NCBI GenBank assembly: GCA_963729995.1
Contig: CAVSPF010000003.1
Coordinates: 248,001-312,000 of the forward strand
Reading direction: 5' to 3'
From: VRUE01 sp963729995
GTDB taxonomy: Bacteria > Actinomycetota > Thermoleophilia > Solirubrobacterales > 70-9
DNA: 64,000 nucleotides
The position numbers and the translations under genes were made by a program. This document shows, piece by piece, positions 16,214-24,707 of the stretch. Under the pieces are notes generated by a model. The model ran no database searches. It was not told the DNA's origin and saw only the letters and a list, made by a program, of their open reading frames with translations. How positions within the stretch are numbered: position 1 is the stretch's first letter; every line of letters starts with the position of its first letter.

Positions 16214-17604
16214 GGTTCTCCTCCAATCTTCACCAACTCGGCCAGCTGGTCTATTTCGGCCTGCTCTCTCACGTCGATTGCCTCCTGGTTTCCGATCACC
16301 CACACGTGGTTGTAGAAGGCGCGCGTCGGGTTGGTGGTGTAGCCCGGCTTGACGTCGAGCAGGTACCCGCGCAGCGCAGGCGGAAGGCTACCGGCGCTGT
16401 CGGTGAGGAGCATCGGCCCCCACGTCCCCGACGCCGAGAGCGGCGACGCCGCGGCCGCGTCCAGCGGCGAGTCGGAACGGGCCACGACGAAGCCGTGCCC
16501 GGGGTCGTTGACGTCCCAGCCGAAGTCGCCGTCGGCGTAACGGGCCAGCGCAATCGCGTTGGTGACCGGGTTCTCGCCGGAAACGCGCCGTACTCGTCCG
16601 TCGATCCGCACGATCTGGCGCACCACGGCGGCGGAGATCGCCGATGGGGGACCGAGCACGTAGACAGGTGTGTCGGGATGCCGGCGCAGGGCCGCGGCGG
16701 TTGCCGGCGGCAGCGCGCTCTGGCCGGCGAACAGGATCGGGTCTCCCGATCGCGCGGCCCACGCCGCCGCGGGCATCGCGAAGCCCGGTTGCCCGGCCGG
16801 CGCGACGACGATGTGCTTGGGGGGACCGCCGAACAGCCTGTCGCGCAGCACGGCGATGGCGGCCGCGATGGCGGCGGGCCCCGCGCCGGCGATCCTTCTC
16901 GTTCGCAGGGCACCCGGTGCCGCGGCGTCGCCGATCACGAAGGCCTGGGCACCGCCGGTGGCGTGGCTGCCCTGCGGATCCAGCGCCTGCAGGGCCTGCG
17001 CCGTCGCCTCGGGCACCGCGTCCGTTTCGGAGATCAGCAGCGGGGCTCCTGTCGGCCCACCTGTCGGGCCTTCGCGAACGCCGCTCGGGGATCCGAGCGG
17101 GGCGGCCATCAGCACCGCGGCGGCAATGCCGTCCTGCCAGCTGGCGGCATCGACCAGGGTGACGGCGGCTGGCCGCTGCGCAGCGTCGCTCGACGGGTAC
17201 GTGGCGAGTGCCACGCCGGCCGCGTTCGAGGCCGGGTCCGCGCCACCGACCCGGGTCGTATTGCTGGTGGCGAAAGCCGGGTAGCCGAGCTGACTCGCGG
17301 TTTGCGCGGCGGGGGCGCTGGTGCCTTCGCCGACCGGCGCGGCCGCGTTGGGGGCGGGACCGCCGCCGCCCGAACCGCCGCCGACGATTGCGGCGACGAT
17401 GAAGGCGATGGCGAGAGCCACCGCGGCGCCGATCAGCTTTGCCGCCAGCCGAACCGGCCGGCGCGCGCTGGCGGGGGGCGCCGGCTCCGGCTGGGGCTCG
17501 GGAGCGGGGTGGCGAACGCCCGTCGGTGCGGGCGAAATCGCGGCGGACGCCTTGGCCTCCTTCGACGGGGGGACGTCGGCGTTGATCGGTTGCTCTGCGG
17601 CCAC
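16210..17604 (-). CDS. Membrane-anchored protein with cell-wall-binding repeat 2 (CWB2)-like repeats
   Basis: The product has 464 residues and a GTG start. The first ~50 residues are Pro/Ala-rich and cytoplasmic. One membrane helix lies at about 53-74, followed by a Gly/Ser linker. The outer part carries three CWB2-like repeats, visible as TTRVGGADPASNAAGVALATYPS, TRRIAGAGPAAIAAAIAVL and VRRVSGENPVTNAIALARYAD, with LLISETDAVP and VYVLGPPSAIS as the paired strands. Such repeats bind wall polymers. A TAGCGT hexamer seven bases upstream suggests leaderless transcription. Function beyond wall attachment is unknown. Confidence 0.75.
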   Translation of the reverse strand: MAAEQPINADVPPSKEAKASAAISPAPTGVRHPAPEPQPEPAPPASARRPVRLAAKLIGAAVALAIAFIVAAIVGGGSGGGGPAPNAAAPVGEGTSAPAAQTASQLGYPAFATSNTTRVGGADPASNAAGVALATYPSSDAAQRPAAVTLVDAASWQDGIAAAVLMAAPLGSPSGVREGPTGGPTGAPLLISETDAVPEATAQALQALDPQGSHATGGAQAFVIGDAAAPGALRTRRIAGAGPAAIAAAIAVLRDRLFGGPPKHIVVAPAGQPGFAMPAAAWAARSGDPILFAGQSALPPATAAALRRHPDTPVYVLGPPSAISAAVVRQIVRIDGRVRRVSGENPVTNAIALARYADGDFGWDVNDPGHGFVVARSDSPLDAAAASPLSASGTWGPMLLTDSAGSLPPALRGYLLDVKPGYTTNPTRAFYNHVWVIGNQEAIDVREQAEIDQLAELVKIGGEP

Positions 17605-17664
17605 GACTGGAACGCTACACGCGCGATCCTGGCTGGTTGGTCAGCTAACCTTTGCAGAGACTGG

Positions 17665-17680
17665 TTGACTGACCAGTCAA
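17665..17680. promoter_or_regulatory. Candidate TetR-type operator TTGACTG-AC-CAGTCAA
   Basis: This is a perfect 7-bp inverted repeat with a two-base AC spacer, located 33 bases before the acyl-CoA dehydrogenase at 17713 and in the divergent spacer with the 17604 gene. Its 12-base core is identical to the site at 9070-9081, linking the two promoters. Confidence 0.55.
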
Positions 17681-17712
17681 TCAATGGCTTCCGAAGCGAA
17701 ATAGGAGACCGA

Positions 17713-18990
17713 ATGGATTTTGCTCTGAGCGAGGAGCAGCAGGAGTTCAAAGACCGCTGCCGGACCTTTGCCCGCGACGTGATCCGCCCCGCGGCTCGCA
17801 AGCACGACGAAGAGGAGAGCTTCCCCTGGGAGGTCGTCAAGGAGGCCCGCAAGCAGGGCCTGCAGGGCCTCGAGGCGATCCAGCGCGCGGCCGGTGACGG
17901 CGACGGCCAGATGCAGGTGATCGCCGCCGAAGAGTTTCACTGGGGATGCGCTGGCATTGCGCTGGCGATCTCGGGCTCGGGGCTGGCCGCCGCCGGCATC
18001 GCCTCCTCCGGGACGCCCGAGCAGATCGGCCGCTGGGTGCCCGAGTGCTTCGGCACCGGCGACGAGATCAAGCTGGGCGCCTACGCGGTGACCGAGCCGC
18101 AGGCCGGTTCCGACGTGAAGAGCCTGAAGACGACCGCCAAGCGCGACGGCGACGAGTGGGTCCTCAACGGCACCAAGGTCTTCATCACCAACGGCGGCAT
18201 CGCCGATGTCCACGTGGTCGTTGCCACCGTCGATCCGACCCTCGGCACCCGCGGGCAGGCTTCGTTCGTCATTCCCAAGGGCACCCCGGGCCTCAGCCAG
18301 GGAAAGAAGGAGTCGAAGCTCGGCATCCGCGCCTCACACACCTCCGAGCTGATCCTCGAGGACTGCCGCATCCCGGCCGACTGCCTGCTCGGCGGCGAGG
18401 AGAAGCTGGAGCGCAAGCTGGAGCGAGGCCGCACGGGCCAGAAGTCGCGCTCCGCGGATGCGCTTGCGACCTTCGAGATCACCCGGCCGCTGGTCGGCGC
18501 CTCGGCGCTCGGCATCGCGCAGGCCGCCTACGAGTGGACCCTGGAGTACCTGGATGGACAGTCCGAAGGCGGCACGCCGATGCTGCAGATCCAGCGCATC
18601 CAGCAGACGCTTGCCGACGTGGCGACGGAGATCGAAGCCGCCCGCCTGCTGGTTCAGCGAGCGGCCTGGATGGGGCGCAACGGGGTCCCGATGAGGGGCG
18701 GCCAGGGCTCGATGTCGAAGCTGAAGGCCGGCGACGTGACGATGTGGGCGACGACGACGGTGATGGACCTGGTCGGCCCCTATGCCTGGAGCACCGAGTG
18801 CCCCCTGGAGAAGTTCTTCCGCGACGCAAAGATCTACCAGCTGTTCGAGGGAACGGCCGAGATCCAGCGGATGGTCATCTCCCGCATGCAGGCGCGCGAA
18901 TACAGCGAGCGGCTCGCCTACGGCGCCGAGGTGGCGGCGAAGGCGATGGAGGAGTCGAGCAAGGCCGCGAGGGAGCCCGTCACCGCGTAG
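17713..18990 (+). CDS. Acyl-CoA dehydrogenase
   Basis: The product is 425 residues from the ATG at 17713, which has AGGAG upstream. The long open frame before it is antisense to the CWB2 gene. FAD/substrate motifs are AYAVTEPQAGSDVKSLKTTAK and VLNGTKVFITNGG. The catalytic glutamate region is YQLFEGTAEIQRMVISRM. EILED-type capping of the substrate pocket (SELILEDCRIPADCLLGG) is also typical. It introduces the 2,3-double bond in acyl-CoA. It is monocistronic, followed by a large hairpin, and sits under an operator shared with the thiolase promoter. Confidence 0.9.
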   Translation: MDFALSEEQQEFKDRCRTFARDVIRPAARKHDEEESFPWEVVKEARKQGLQGLEAIQRAAGDGDGQMQVIAAEEFHWGCAGIALAISGSGLAAAGIASSGTPEQIGRWVPECFGTGDEIKLGAYAVTEPQAGSDVKSLKTTAKRDGDEWVLNGTKVFITNGGIADVHVVVATVDPTLGTRGQASFVIPKGTPGLSQGKKESKLGIRASHTSELILEDCRIPADCLLGGEEKLERKLERGRTGQKSRSADALATFEITRPLVGASALGIAQAAYEWTLEYLDGQSEGGTPMLQIQRIQQTLADVATEIEAARLLVQRAAWMGRNGVPMRGGQGSMSKLKAGDVTMWATTTVMDLVGPYAWSTECPLEKFFRDAKIYQLFEGTAEIQRMVISRMQAREYSERLAYGAEVAAKAMEESSKAAREPVTA

Positions 18991-18996
18991 CCGCTT

Positions 18997-19080
18997 GGGA
19001 GTCGAGGGCGCCACCTAACCGGACTCGCGGGCTTCGCCCGCTCTGAGTATCCGCCCGGTGAGGTGGCGCCCCCGACTCCC
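18997..19080. terminator. Large cruciform-forming inverted repeat downstream of the acyl-CoA dehydrogenase
   Basis: Arms 18997-19016 and 19061-19080 match at 19 of 20 positions. Nested inside are ACCGG/CCGGT arms and a perfect GCGGGC-TTC-GCCCGC hairpin around 19027-19041. The size suggests a terminator or mRNA-stabilising structure, though no U-tract follows. Confidence 0.55.
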
Positions 19081-19163
19081 CTCCCGACGGGCACCGCAAG
19101 GGCACTTGCAGGGCATTCGGCTCTCCGGGTGAGCTGTGGGTGGCTCCGTTAGCCTCGCCGGCC

Positions 19164-20348
19164 ATGCTCAAGACTCGCCTTGCGGCGGCTCTTCTGGCCG
19201 CCGTCGCGGCGGTCTTCGTCCTGCTCCTGTGCAGTGTCGCTGCGCCTGCCAAGGATCTCCAGTCGAAGGTCGCCGCGAAGGAAGCGAAGCTGTCGAAGGT
19301 GCGCGAGCGCAAGGGCGTGCTCACCACGACGATCTCCGGCTACCGGGCGCGGATCGAGCGGCTCACCACCGAGGTCGCCGCGTTGCGCACCAGGGAAGCG
19401 GCGGTGCGCGTTCGTCTCGACGCCAAGCAGGCTGAGCTGGACCGGGCGGCCGCGGAGCTGGGTGTCGCGAAGGGCCACCTGGCCGCGATGAGAGCCCGTT
19501 TGAAGCGGGCGCTGGTGGTGTTGCGTGAGCGGCTTGTGGCGATCTATGAGACCGGCGCCCCCGACATCCTCAGCGTGATCGTTGGCGCTCGCGGCTTCGA
19601 CCAGATGGTCGATCGCACCGAGTACCTGAACAGGGTTCACGGCTTGGACGAAGCGGTCGTCGCGCGGGTGCGGGACCTGCGCAACCAGGTCAGGCGCACC
19701 CTCGCGCGGCTGCGCCTCGCGAGGGACCAGATCGAAGCCGCCCGCGACGCAATCGCCGCCGAAGAGCAGGCTCTGGCTGGCGCGCGAACCGCCGTGCAGC
19801 GGCGCCAGGCCGCGCTTGTCGCCGCTCGCCGGCGCCGCGAGGCCGTCCTGCGAAGGGTCAACGAAGCCGAAGGCGATCTCGAGGGTTCCCTGGCCGCGAT
19901 CCAGGCCAAGATCGCGGCTCAGCTCCAGTCCACGTCGTCGTCCCCGCTGCCGGCCGGGCCGATCCGCCATGGCTCGGGCCAGCTGATCTGGCCGGTCGAC
20001 GGGCCGGTCGTCTCCGATTTCGGGATGCGCTGGGGCCGGATGCACACGGGAATCGACATAGCGGTTCCGGGCGGAACCCCGATTCGCGCCGCGGCGGCGG
20101 GCTCCGTGGTCCTGCTCCAGTCAGAGGCCAGCAGCGGTGGCTACGGCAACTTCACCTGTCTCGACCACGGCGGTGGCCTGCAGACCTGCTACGCACACCA
20201 ATCCTCCTTTGCGGTCAGCGCGGGGCAGAGCGTCGTCCAGGGCCAGGTGATCGGCTACGTCGGATGCACCGGCCACTGCTTTGGCGATCACCTTCACTTC
20301 GAGGTGCGCGTCAACGGTGTGCCCACCGACCCGCTGGGCTACCTGTAG
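19164..20348 (+). CDS. Secreted coiled-coil M23 (LytM/EnvC-like) peptidoglycan peptidase
   Basis: The product has 394 residues. A signal peptide covers about 1-29, and a long coiled coil about 31-255 is rich in Arg, Ala and Glu. A C-terminal LytM domain (about 272-394) carries zinc ligands H294 and D298 (HTGID) and H378 (HLHFEV), plus active-site H345. The architecture resembles EnvC/NlpD-type amidase activators, but the metal site is complete, so it may itself cut cross-links. TAGCCT lies eight bases before the ATG. An upstream in-frame ATG at 19140 would give a poor signal peptide. Confidence 0.88.
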   Translation: MLKTRLAAALLAAVAAVFVLLLCSVAAPAKDLQSKVAAKEAKLSKVRERKGVLTTTISGYRARIERLTTEVAALRTREAAVRVRLDAKQAELDRAAAELGVAKGHLAAMRARLKRALVVLRERLVAIYETGAPDILSVIVGARGFDQMVDRTEYLNRVHGLDEAVVARVRDLRNQVRRTLARLRLARDQIEAARDAIAAEEQALAGARTAVQRRQAALVAARRRREAVLRRVNEAEGDLEGSLAAIQAKIAAQLQSTSSSPLPAGPIRHGSGQLIWPVDGPVVSDFGMRWGRMHTGIDIAVPGGTPIRAAAAGSVVLLQSEASSGGYGNFTCLDHGGGLQTCYAHQSSFAVSAGQSVVQGQVIGYVGCTGHCFGDHLHFEVRVNGVPTDPLGYL

Positions 20349-20445
20349 GCGTCACCGGCAGCCGCTCGAAAATCCTATTAATCGGTATGCCATCCGGTTT
20401 GCCCCTGCGACCCTGAAGGGGAAAGCGGAGGCGAACGGAGGCTAG

Positions 20446-21069
20446 GTGATTCGTCAGGCCCGCACCTATCTTGCAGGTGCCGTGTCCGGCACGGCCCTGA
20501 TTGCGGTGGCCGTCGTTGGCTTTGTCCTGCTCGTCTCGCTGCAGGCTTTCGAGCGCTGGCCCCTCGCGGACCCGGTTCGCGGGCGCGAGGCGAGCCGTGG
20601 CGGGAGTCCCTCGACCACACCCCCGCGATCGGGTGCGGAGGCGGGTTCGACGACCGGCAACAGCGCGGGCGCCGCGCCCAAGCCGGGCTCGGTTGCTCGG
20701 GTGGGTGCCGGCACCGGCGTCCAGGCGGATACCGGGCCCACGTCCGCCACGCCAACCGGTCAGAGCCCGACCACCGCGCCGGCGCCGCTCGGGTCAGCCG
20801 GGGGCTCGACCGCAGGCGGAGGCGGCGGTGGGGAAAGCCACGCATCCGGAGACGGGCACGGCTCGTCCCCGTCCGGCACCGTCGCAAGTACGGCCAACGA
20901 CACGGTTGCCGGGCTCGACAACGCGCTTGGCGGTGCGCTTGGCGAAAGCGGCGTCACCGGCGTCACGGGAGGCGCCGCCGACGGCGTCGCGGGGCCGAAC
21001 TCGACCGCCGGTGGGACGGTCGACAGGACGGCGGAAGCGGTCGGCGGCTTGCTCGGTGGCAATAACTAG
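20446..21069 (+). CDS. Secreted or membrane-anchored Gly/Ser/Thr/Pro-rich low-complexity protein
   Basis: The product has 207 residues. A GTG start with GGAGG upstream is followed by one N-terminal hydrophobic segment (about 8-35). The remaining ~170 residues are nearly all Gly, Ala, Ser, Thr, Pro and Val, with a GGGGGG run and no cysteine. No domain is recognised. It looks like an extracytoplasmic spacer or surface protein. Composition may partly reflect high GC, but the single clean frame and initiation signal support a gene. It follows the M23 gene by 97 bases. Confidence 0.55.
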   Translation: MIRQARTYLAGAVSGTALIAVAVVGFVLLVSLQAFERWPLADPVRGREASRGGSPSTTPPRSGAEAGSTTGNSAGAAPKPGSVARVGAGTGVQADTGPTSATPTGQSPTTAPAPLGSAGGSTAGGGGGGESHASGDGHGSSPSGTVASTANDTVAGLDNALGGALGESGVTGVTGGAADGVAGPNSTAGGTVDRTAEAVGGLLGGNN

Positions 21070-21105
21070 CCGGGCTTCCCCTCTTTACCGTCACAATGCC
21101 GTCCG

Positions 21106-22416
21106 ATGCCGGAGCGTGGACAGGCAAGCGCGGTTGCCGACCCGATTGCGGGCTCTTTGGTCTATCCGATCGGGAGCCACGTCAACGATCGCGGGCACCT
21201 CGAGATCGCCGGCTGCGACGTGGTCGAGCTCGCTGCGACGTTCGGCACGCCCGCCTACATCTACGCGGAGGACGACATGCGCGCCCGGGCGCGCGCCTAT
21301 CGCGAGGCGTTCGCGCGGCGAAGCGGGGACTTCGAGATTCTCTTCGCCAGCAAGGCGCTGCCCTGCACCGCGGCCTACCGGCTGTTCGCGGAGGAGGGGC
21401 TCTCGGTCGACGTCGCCTCCGGCGGTGAGCTGCACATGGCGCTGCGCGCGGGCTTCGACCCAGCCCGCATCCACATGCATGGCAACAACAAGAGCGACGA
21501 GGAGATCCTCTCCGCGGCGCGCGCCGGCGTCGGCCACCTGATCCTCGATTCGTTCGACGAGATCGAGCGCTGCGAGCGGCTGCTGGACAGTGCCCAGGAC
21601 GTGCTGATTCGAGTCACCCCGGGCATCAAGCCGTCGACCCATGACTACGTGCAGACCGGTCAGCTCGACTCCAAGTTCGGCTTCGGGTTGGAGGACGGGC
21701 TGGCGGCGAGGGCGATCGAGCGGGTGCTGGCGTCCGACGTGTTGAACCTGGTCGGCTTGCACGCCCACATCGGTTCGCAGATCTTCGAGCTGGAGCCCTA
21801 CCGGATGGCGATACGGGCGATCGGCGAGCTGGCGGGCGAGTGGTGCAGGATCGTCAACGTCGGCGGCGGGCTTGGGATCGCCTACACCGCCGAGGACGAG
21901 CCGCCCTCGATCGACGCCTACGTCGAAGCGAAGGCGCACGGCGTGGCCGAGGTGTTCGGCGAGGGAGTGCGGGTCCTGGTCGAGCCGGGACGCTCACTGG
22001 TCGGCAACGCCGGCGTCACCGCCTACCGCGTCGGCACGGTCAAGGAGATCCCCGGCGTTCGCACCTACGTCGCGGTCGACGGCGGCATGTCGGACAACCT
22101 GCGGCCGATGCTTTACGGCTCCCGCTACGAGGCGGTGATTGCGGATCGCGCCAGCGCTGCGCCCGACACCCTGGCGACGATCGCCGGCATGCACTGCGAG
22201 TCCGGCGACGTGCTGGTCCGCGACGCGATGCTGGCGGCGCCCACGGTCGGCGACGTCCTGGTGACGCCGGCGACGGGCGCCTATGGCCATGCGATGGCCA
22301 GCAACTACAACGGAGTACTGCGCCCGCCGGTCATCTTCTGCCGCGACGGCGATGCCCATGCGGTCGTCAGACGCGAGACCTACGAGGACCTGACCGCCCG
22401 TGATGTTCTAGCTTGA
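21106..22416 (+). CDS. lysA: Diaminopimelate decarboxylase
   Basis: The product has 436 residues, the normal length. It is a fold-type III PLP enzyme: the Schiff-base lysine is K83 in FASKALP. HIGSQI and NVGGGLGIAY bind cofactor phosphate, EPGRSLV and CESGDV (catalytic Cys-Glu) complete the active site, and GAYGHAMASNYNG is near the C-terminus. It converts meso-diaminopimelate to lysine. It is the first gene of a lysA-hom-thrC-thrB run, so lysine and threonine branches are co-transcribed. Confidence 0.95.
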   Translation: MPERGQASAVADPIAGSLVYPIGSHVNDRGHLEIAGCDVVELAATFGTPAYIYAEDDMRARARAYREAFARRSGDFEILFASKALPCTAAYRLFAEEGLSVDVASGGELHMALRAGFDPARIHMHGNNKSDEEILSAARAGVGHLILDSFDEIERCERLLDSAQDVLIRVTPGIKPSTHDYVQTGQLDSKFGFGLEDGLAARAIERVLASDVLNLVGLHAHIGSQIFELEPYRMAIRAIGELAGEWCRIVNVGGGLGIAYTAEDEPPSIDAYVEAKAHGVAEVFGEGVRVLVEPGRSLVGNAGVTAYRVGTVKEIPGVRTYVAVDGGMSDNLRPMLYGSRYEAVIADRASAAPDTLATIAGMHCESGDVLVRDAMLAAPTVGDVLVTPATGAYGHAMASNYNGVLRPPVIFCRDGDAHAVVRRETYEDLTARDVLA

Positions 22417-22423
22417 CCGAGCG

Positions 22424-23647
22424 ATGAGCGACTCGGTGCGGATAGGTCTGTTGGGGCGCGGCACCGTCGGCGGTGCCTTCGCCGATCTGCTGGCGGAGCG
22501 TGCCGGCGCCGTCGAGGCGGCGACCGGGCGAGCGCCGGAGATCTCCGGCGTGCTGACCCGCGGCGGCGGCGACTTCAGCGAGATCCTCGAGAGCTCCGAC
22601 CTGGTGGTCGAGCTGATCGGCGGGACCGACCCGGCGCGCGGCTACGTCTTGGACGCGCTGCGGGCGGGGCGCCCGGTCGTCACGGCCAACAAGCAGCTCC
22701 TCGCCCAGCACGGAGAGGAACTGTTCGCCGCCGCTCGCGAGTCAGGGGTGCAACTGCGCTTCGAGGCTGCCGTGGCGGGGGCGATCCCGATCATCCGCGT
22801 GATCCACGAGAGCTTCGGCGTGACCGAGATCGAGAAGGTCTTCGGCATCGTCAACGGCACGACGAACTTCATCCTCAGCGAGATGGCGGCGACCGGCGCG
22901 GCCTACGAGGAGGTTCTGGCGCGCGCCCAGGAGCTCGGCTACGCCGAGGCCGACCCGAGTGAAGACGTCAGCGGCGCCGACGCCGCGGCGAAGATGGCGA
23001 TCCTTGCGCGCCTCGCCTTCCACACCCCGGTGACGCTCGATGAGATCGTCTATGAGGGGATCGAGCAGGTGACGCCAGATGACCTCGCCTACGCCAGGGA
23101 GCTCGACCTATCGCTGAAGCTGCTCGGAGTCGCCGAACGGCGGGAGGCGGGAATCAGCGTCCGCGTCTTCCCCTGCTTCCTCTACAGCGGCCACCCGCTT
23201 GCCCCGATCGGCGGTCCCTTCAACGCGGTGATGGTCGAGGCTCCCGAGATCGCGGAGGTGACGATGTCGGGGCCGGGGGCGGGTGGCCTTCAGACGGCGT
23301 CGGCGGTGCTCGGAGACGTGGTCTCGATCCTGGCCGGAGAGGCCCCGATCCACGAAACGCGCGAGGTGCTGCCGGTGGTTTCCGACGTCGCTTCGTCCTT
23401 CTACCTGCACCTCGAGGTCGCCGACCAGCCGGGGGTGCTGGCGAAGATCGCGCGGGTGCTGGGTGAGAACGAGATTTCGGTGAAGAGCGTCGTGCAGCGT
23501 GGAATCGGCGATGACGCGCGGCTGGTGATGGTCGTCCACGAGTGCTTGGAGTCGCACTTCGCGGCGGCCGTCGAGGAGATCGCCATGCTGCCGGACCTGC
23601 GATCGGCGCCGCGGTCGATCCGGGTGATCGAGGAGGAGTTTGTATGA
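22424..23647 (+). CDS. hom: Homoserine dehydrogenase with C-terminal ACT domain
   Basis: The product has 407 residues. The NAD(P)-binding motif GLLGRGTVGGAF lies at 8-19. The catalytic domain shows ANKQLL, GIVNGTTNFIL and GADAAAKMAILARLAF. An ACT domain occupies about 325-400 (DQPGVLAKIARVLGENEISVKSV), implying feedback control, normally by threonine. It reduces aspartate semialdehyde to homoserine. It starts seven bases after lysA. Its TGA overlaps the ATG of a nine-codon mini-ORF that leads into thrC. Confidence 0.95.
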   Translation: MSDSVRIGLLGRGTVGGAFADLLAERAGAVEAATGRAPEISGVLTRGGGDFSEILESSDLVVELIGGTDPARGYVLDALRAGRPVVTANKQLLAQHGEELFAAARESGVQLRFEAAVAGAIPIIRVIHESFGVTEIEKVFGIVNGTTNFILSEMAATGAAYEEVLARAQELGYAEADPSEDVSGADAAAKMAILARLAFHTPVTLDEIVYEGIEQVTPDDLAYARELDLSLKLLGVAERREAGISVRVFPCFLYSGHPLAPIGGPFNAVMVEAPEIAEVTMSGPGAGGLQTASAVLGDVVSILAGEAPIHETREVLPVVSDVASSFYLHLEVADQPGVLAKIARVLGENEISVKSVVQRGIGDDARLVMVVHECLESHFAAAVEEIAMLPDLRSAPRSIRVIEEEFV

Positions 23648-23673
23648 GCTGCCCTCTCGACCGGGCCTGCTGA
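23644..23673 (+). CDS. Nine-codon mini-ORF bridging hom and thrC
   Basis: The ATG at 23644 overlaps the hom stop (ATGA) and has a strong GGAGGAG site with five bases of spacing. It reads MSCPLDRAC and stops at TGA 23671-23673, whose last base is the A of the thrC ATG (TGATG). It therefore looks like a re-initiation relay rather than a functional peptide. The alternative is that the ribosome-binding site serves the TTG at 23640, but that spacing is only about one base. Confidence 0.45.
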   Translation: MSCPLDRAC

Positions 23674-24707
23674 TGCCGGTTCCGCTGATCGAGCGCTATC
23701 GCGATCGTCTTCCGCTGGAGGAGGGGGATCCGGTGGTCAGCTTGAACGAGGGGTCGACGCCGCTGATCGAGGCGCCGCGGCTGTCGGAGCGAATCGGGGT
23801 GCGGGCGCACCTCAAGATCGAGGGGGCGAACCCGACCGGGAGCTTCAAGGACCGGGGGATGACCGTCGCCGTGTCGCGTGCGAAGGGGCGTGGGGCGGAG
23901 GCGGTGATCTGCGCCTCCACCGGCAACACGGCGGCCAGCGCCGCCGCCTACGCCGCGCGCGCCGGGCTGCGCGGGGCGGTGATCGTCCCGGAGGGGAAGA
24001 TCGCGATCGGCAAGCTCGCGCAGGCGCTGATGCACGGGGCCCGCGTCGTTGCCCTTCAGGGCAACTTCGACGACGCGCTGCGGATCGTGCGCGAGCTCGC
24101 CGACAGGCACCCGATCGAGCTGGTCAACTCGATCAACCCGTTTCGGATCGAGGGGCAGAAGACGGCCGCCTTCGAGGTGGTCGAGGAGCTCGGCGAAGCG
24201 CCCGGGGCGCTGGCGATCCCGGTCGGCAACGCGGGCAACGTCACCGCCTACTGGCAGGGCTTCCAGGAGATGGGGGTGTCGCCGGTCCTCTATGGGTTCC
24301 AGGCCGAGGGGGCGGCGCCGCTCGTCCACGGCGCCCCCGTCGCCAACCCCGAGACGGTGGCCTCTGCGATCCGGATCGGCAACCCGGCTCGCTGGGAGGA
24401 GGCGATGGCGGCCTTCACGGCGTCGCGCGGCCACATCGCCGCCGTCTCCGACGAGCAGATCCTCGACGCCTATCACTGGCTCGCCGTCAACGAGGGCGTT
24501 TTCTGCGAGCCCGCCTCGGCTGCCTCGGTGGCCGGTCTCCTCGCGCACGGCATGCCGGCGCTCGAGGGGACCCCCGCGCCGGATTCCGTCGTCTGCGTCC
24601 TCACCGGCCACGGACTCAAGGACCCCGATACCGCCCTCTCCAAGGCGCCATCCGTGGTCAACTGCGAGAACGACCTCGGCGCGGTCGAGCGCGCCGTCTT
24701 CAAGTGA
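23673..24707 (+). CDS. thrC: Threonine synthase
   Basis: The product is 344 residues from the ATG at 23673. A TTG at 23640 would add eleven residues but lies too close to the ribosome-binding site. It is a fold-type II PLP enzyme: the PLP lysine is K59 in NPTGSFKDRGMT, with CASTGNTAASAAAYAARAG (phosphate/cofactor loop) and PVGNAGNVTAYW. It converts O-phosphohomoserine to threonine. It is coupled to thrB by a GTGA overlap at 24704. Confidence 0.95.
   Translation: MPVPLIERYRDRLPLEEGDPVVSLNEGSTPLIEAPRLSERIGVRAHLKIEGANPTGSFKDRGMTVAVSRAKGRGAEAVICASTGNTAASAAAYAARAGLRGAVIVPEGKIAIGKLAQALMHGARVVALQGNFDDALRIVRELADRHPIELVNSINPFRIEGQKTAAFEVVEELGEAPGALAIPVGNAGNVTAYWQGFQEMGVSPVLYGFQAEGAAPLVHGAPVANPETVASAIRIGNPARWEEAMAAFTASRGHIAAVSDEQILDAYHWLAVNEGVFCEPASAASVAGLLAHGMPALEGTPAPDSVVCVLTGHGLKDPDTALSKAPSVVNCENDLGAVERAVFK

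Noticed and set aside
16306..17712. A long N-terminal extension of the acyl-CoA dehydrogenase at 17713
   Set aside because: The extension is antisense to the CWB2 gene. The ATG at 17713 has a ribosome-binding site and begins the normal family sequence.
20349..20445. A possible riboswitch before the low-complexity protein
   Set aside because: Only a short CCCCT/AGGGG hairpin is visible. No c-di-AMP, c-di-GMP or other consensus was found.
21070..21105. A lysine riboswitch or attenuator before lysA
   Set aside because: The spacer is only 36 bases, too short for a lysine riboswitch, and no leader peptide is visible.
23640..23672. TTG at 23640 as thrC start
   Set aside because: The ribosome-binding site is only about one base away. 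The ATG at 23673 overlaps the mini-ORF stop and matches the usual threonine synthase N-terminus better. It is not fully excluded.
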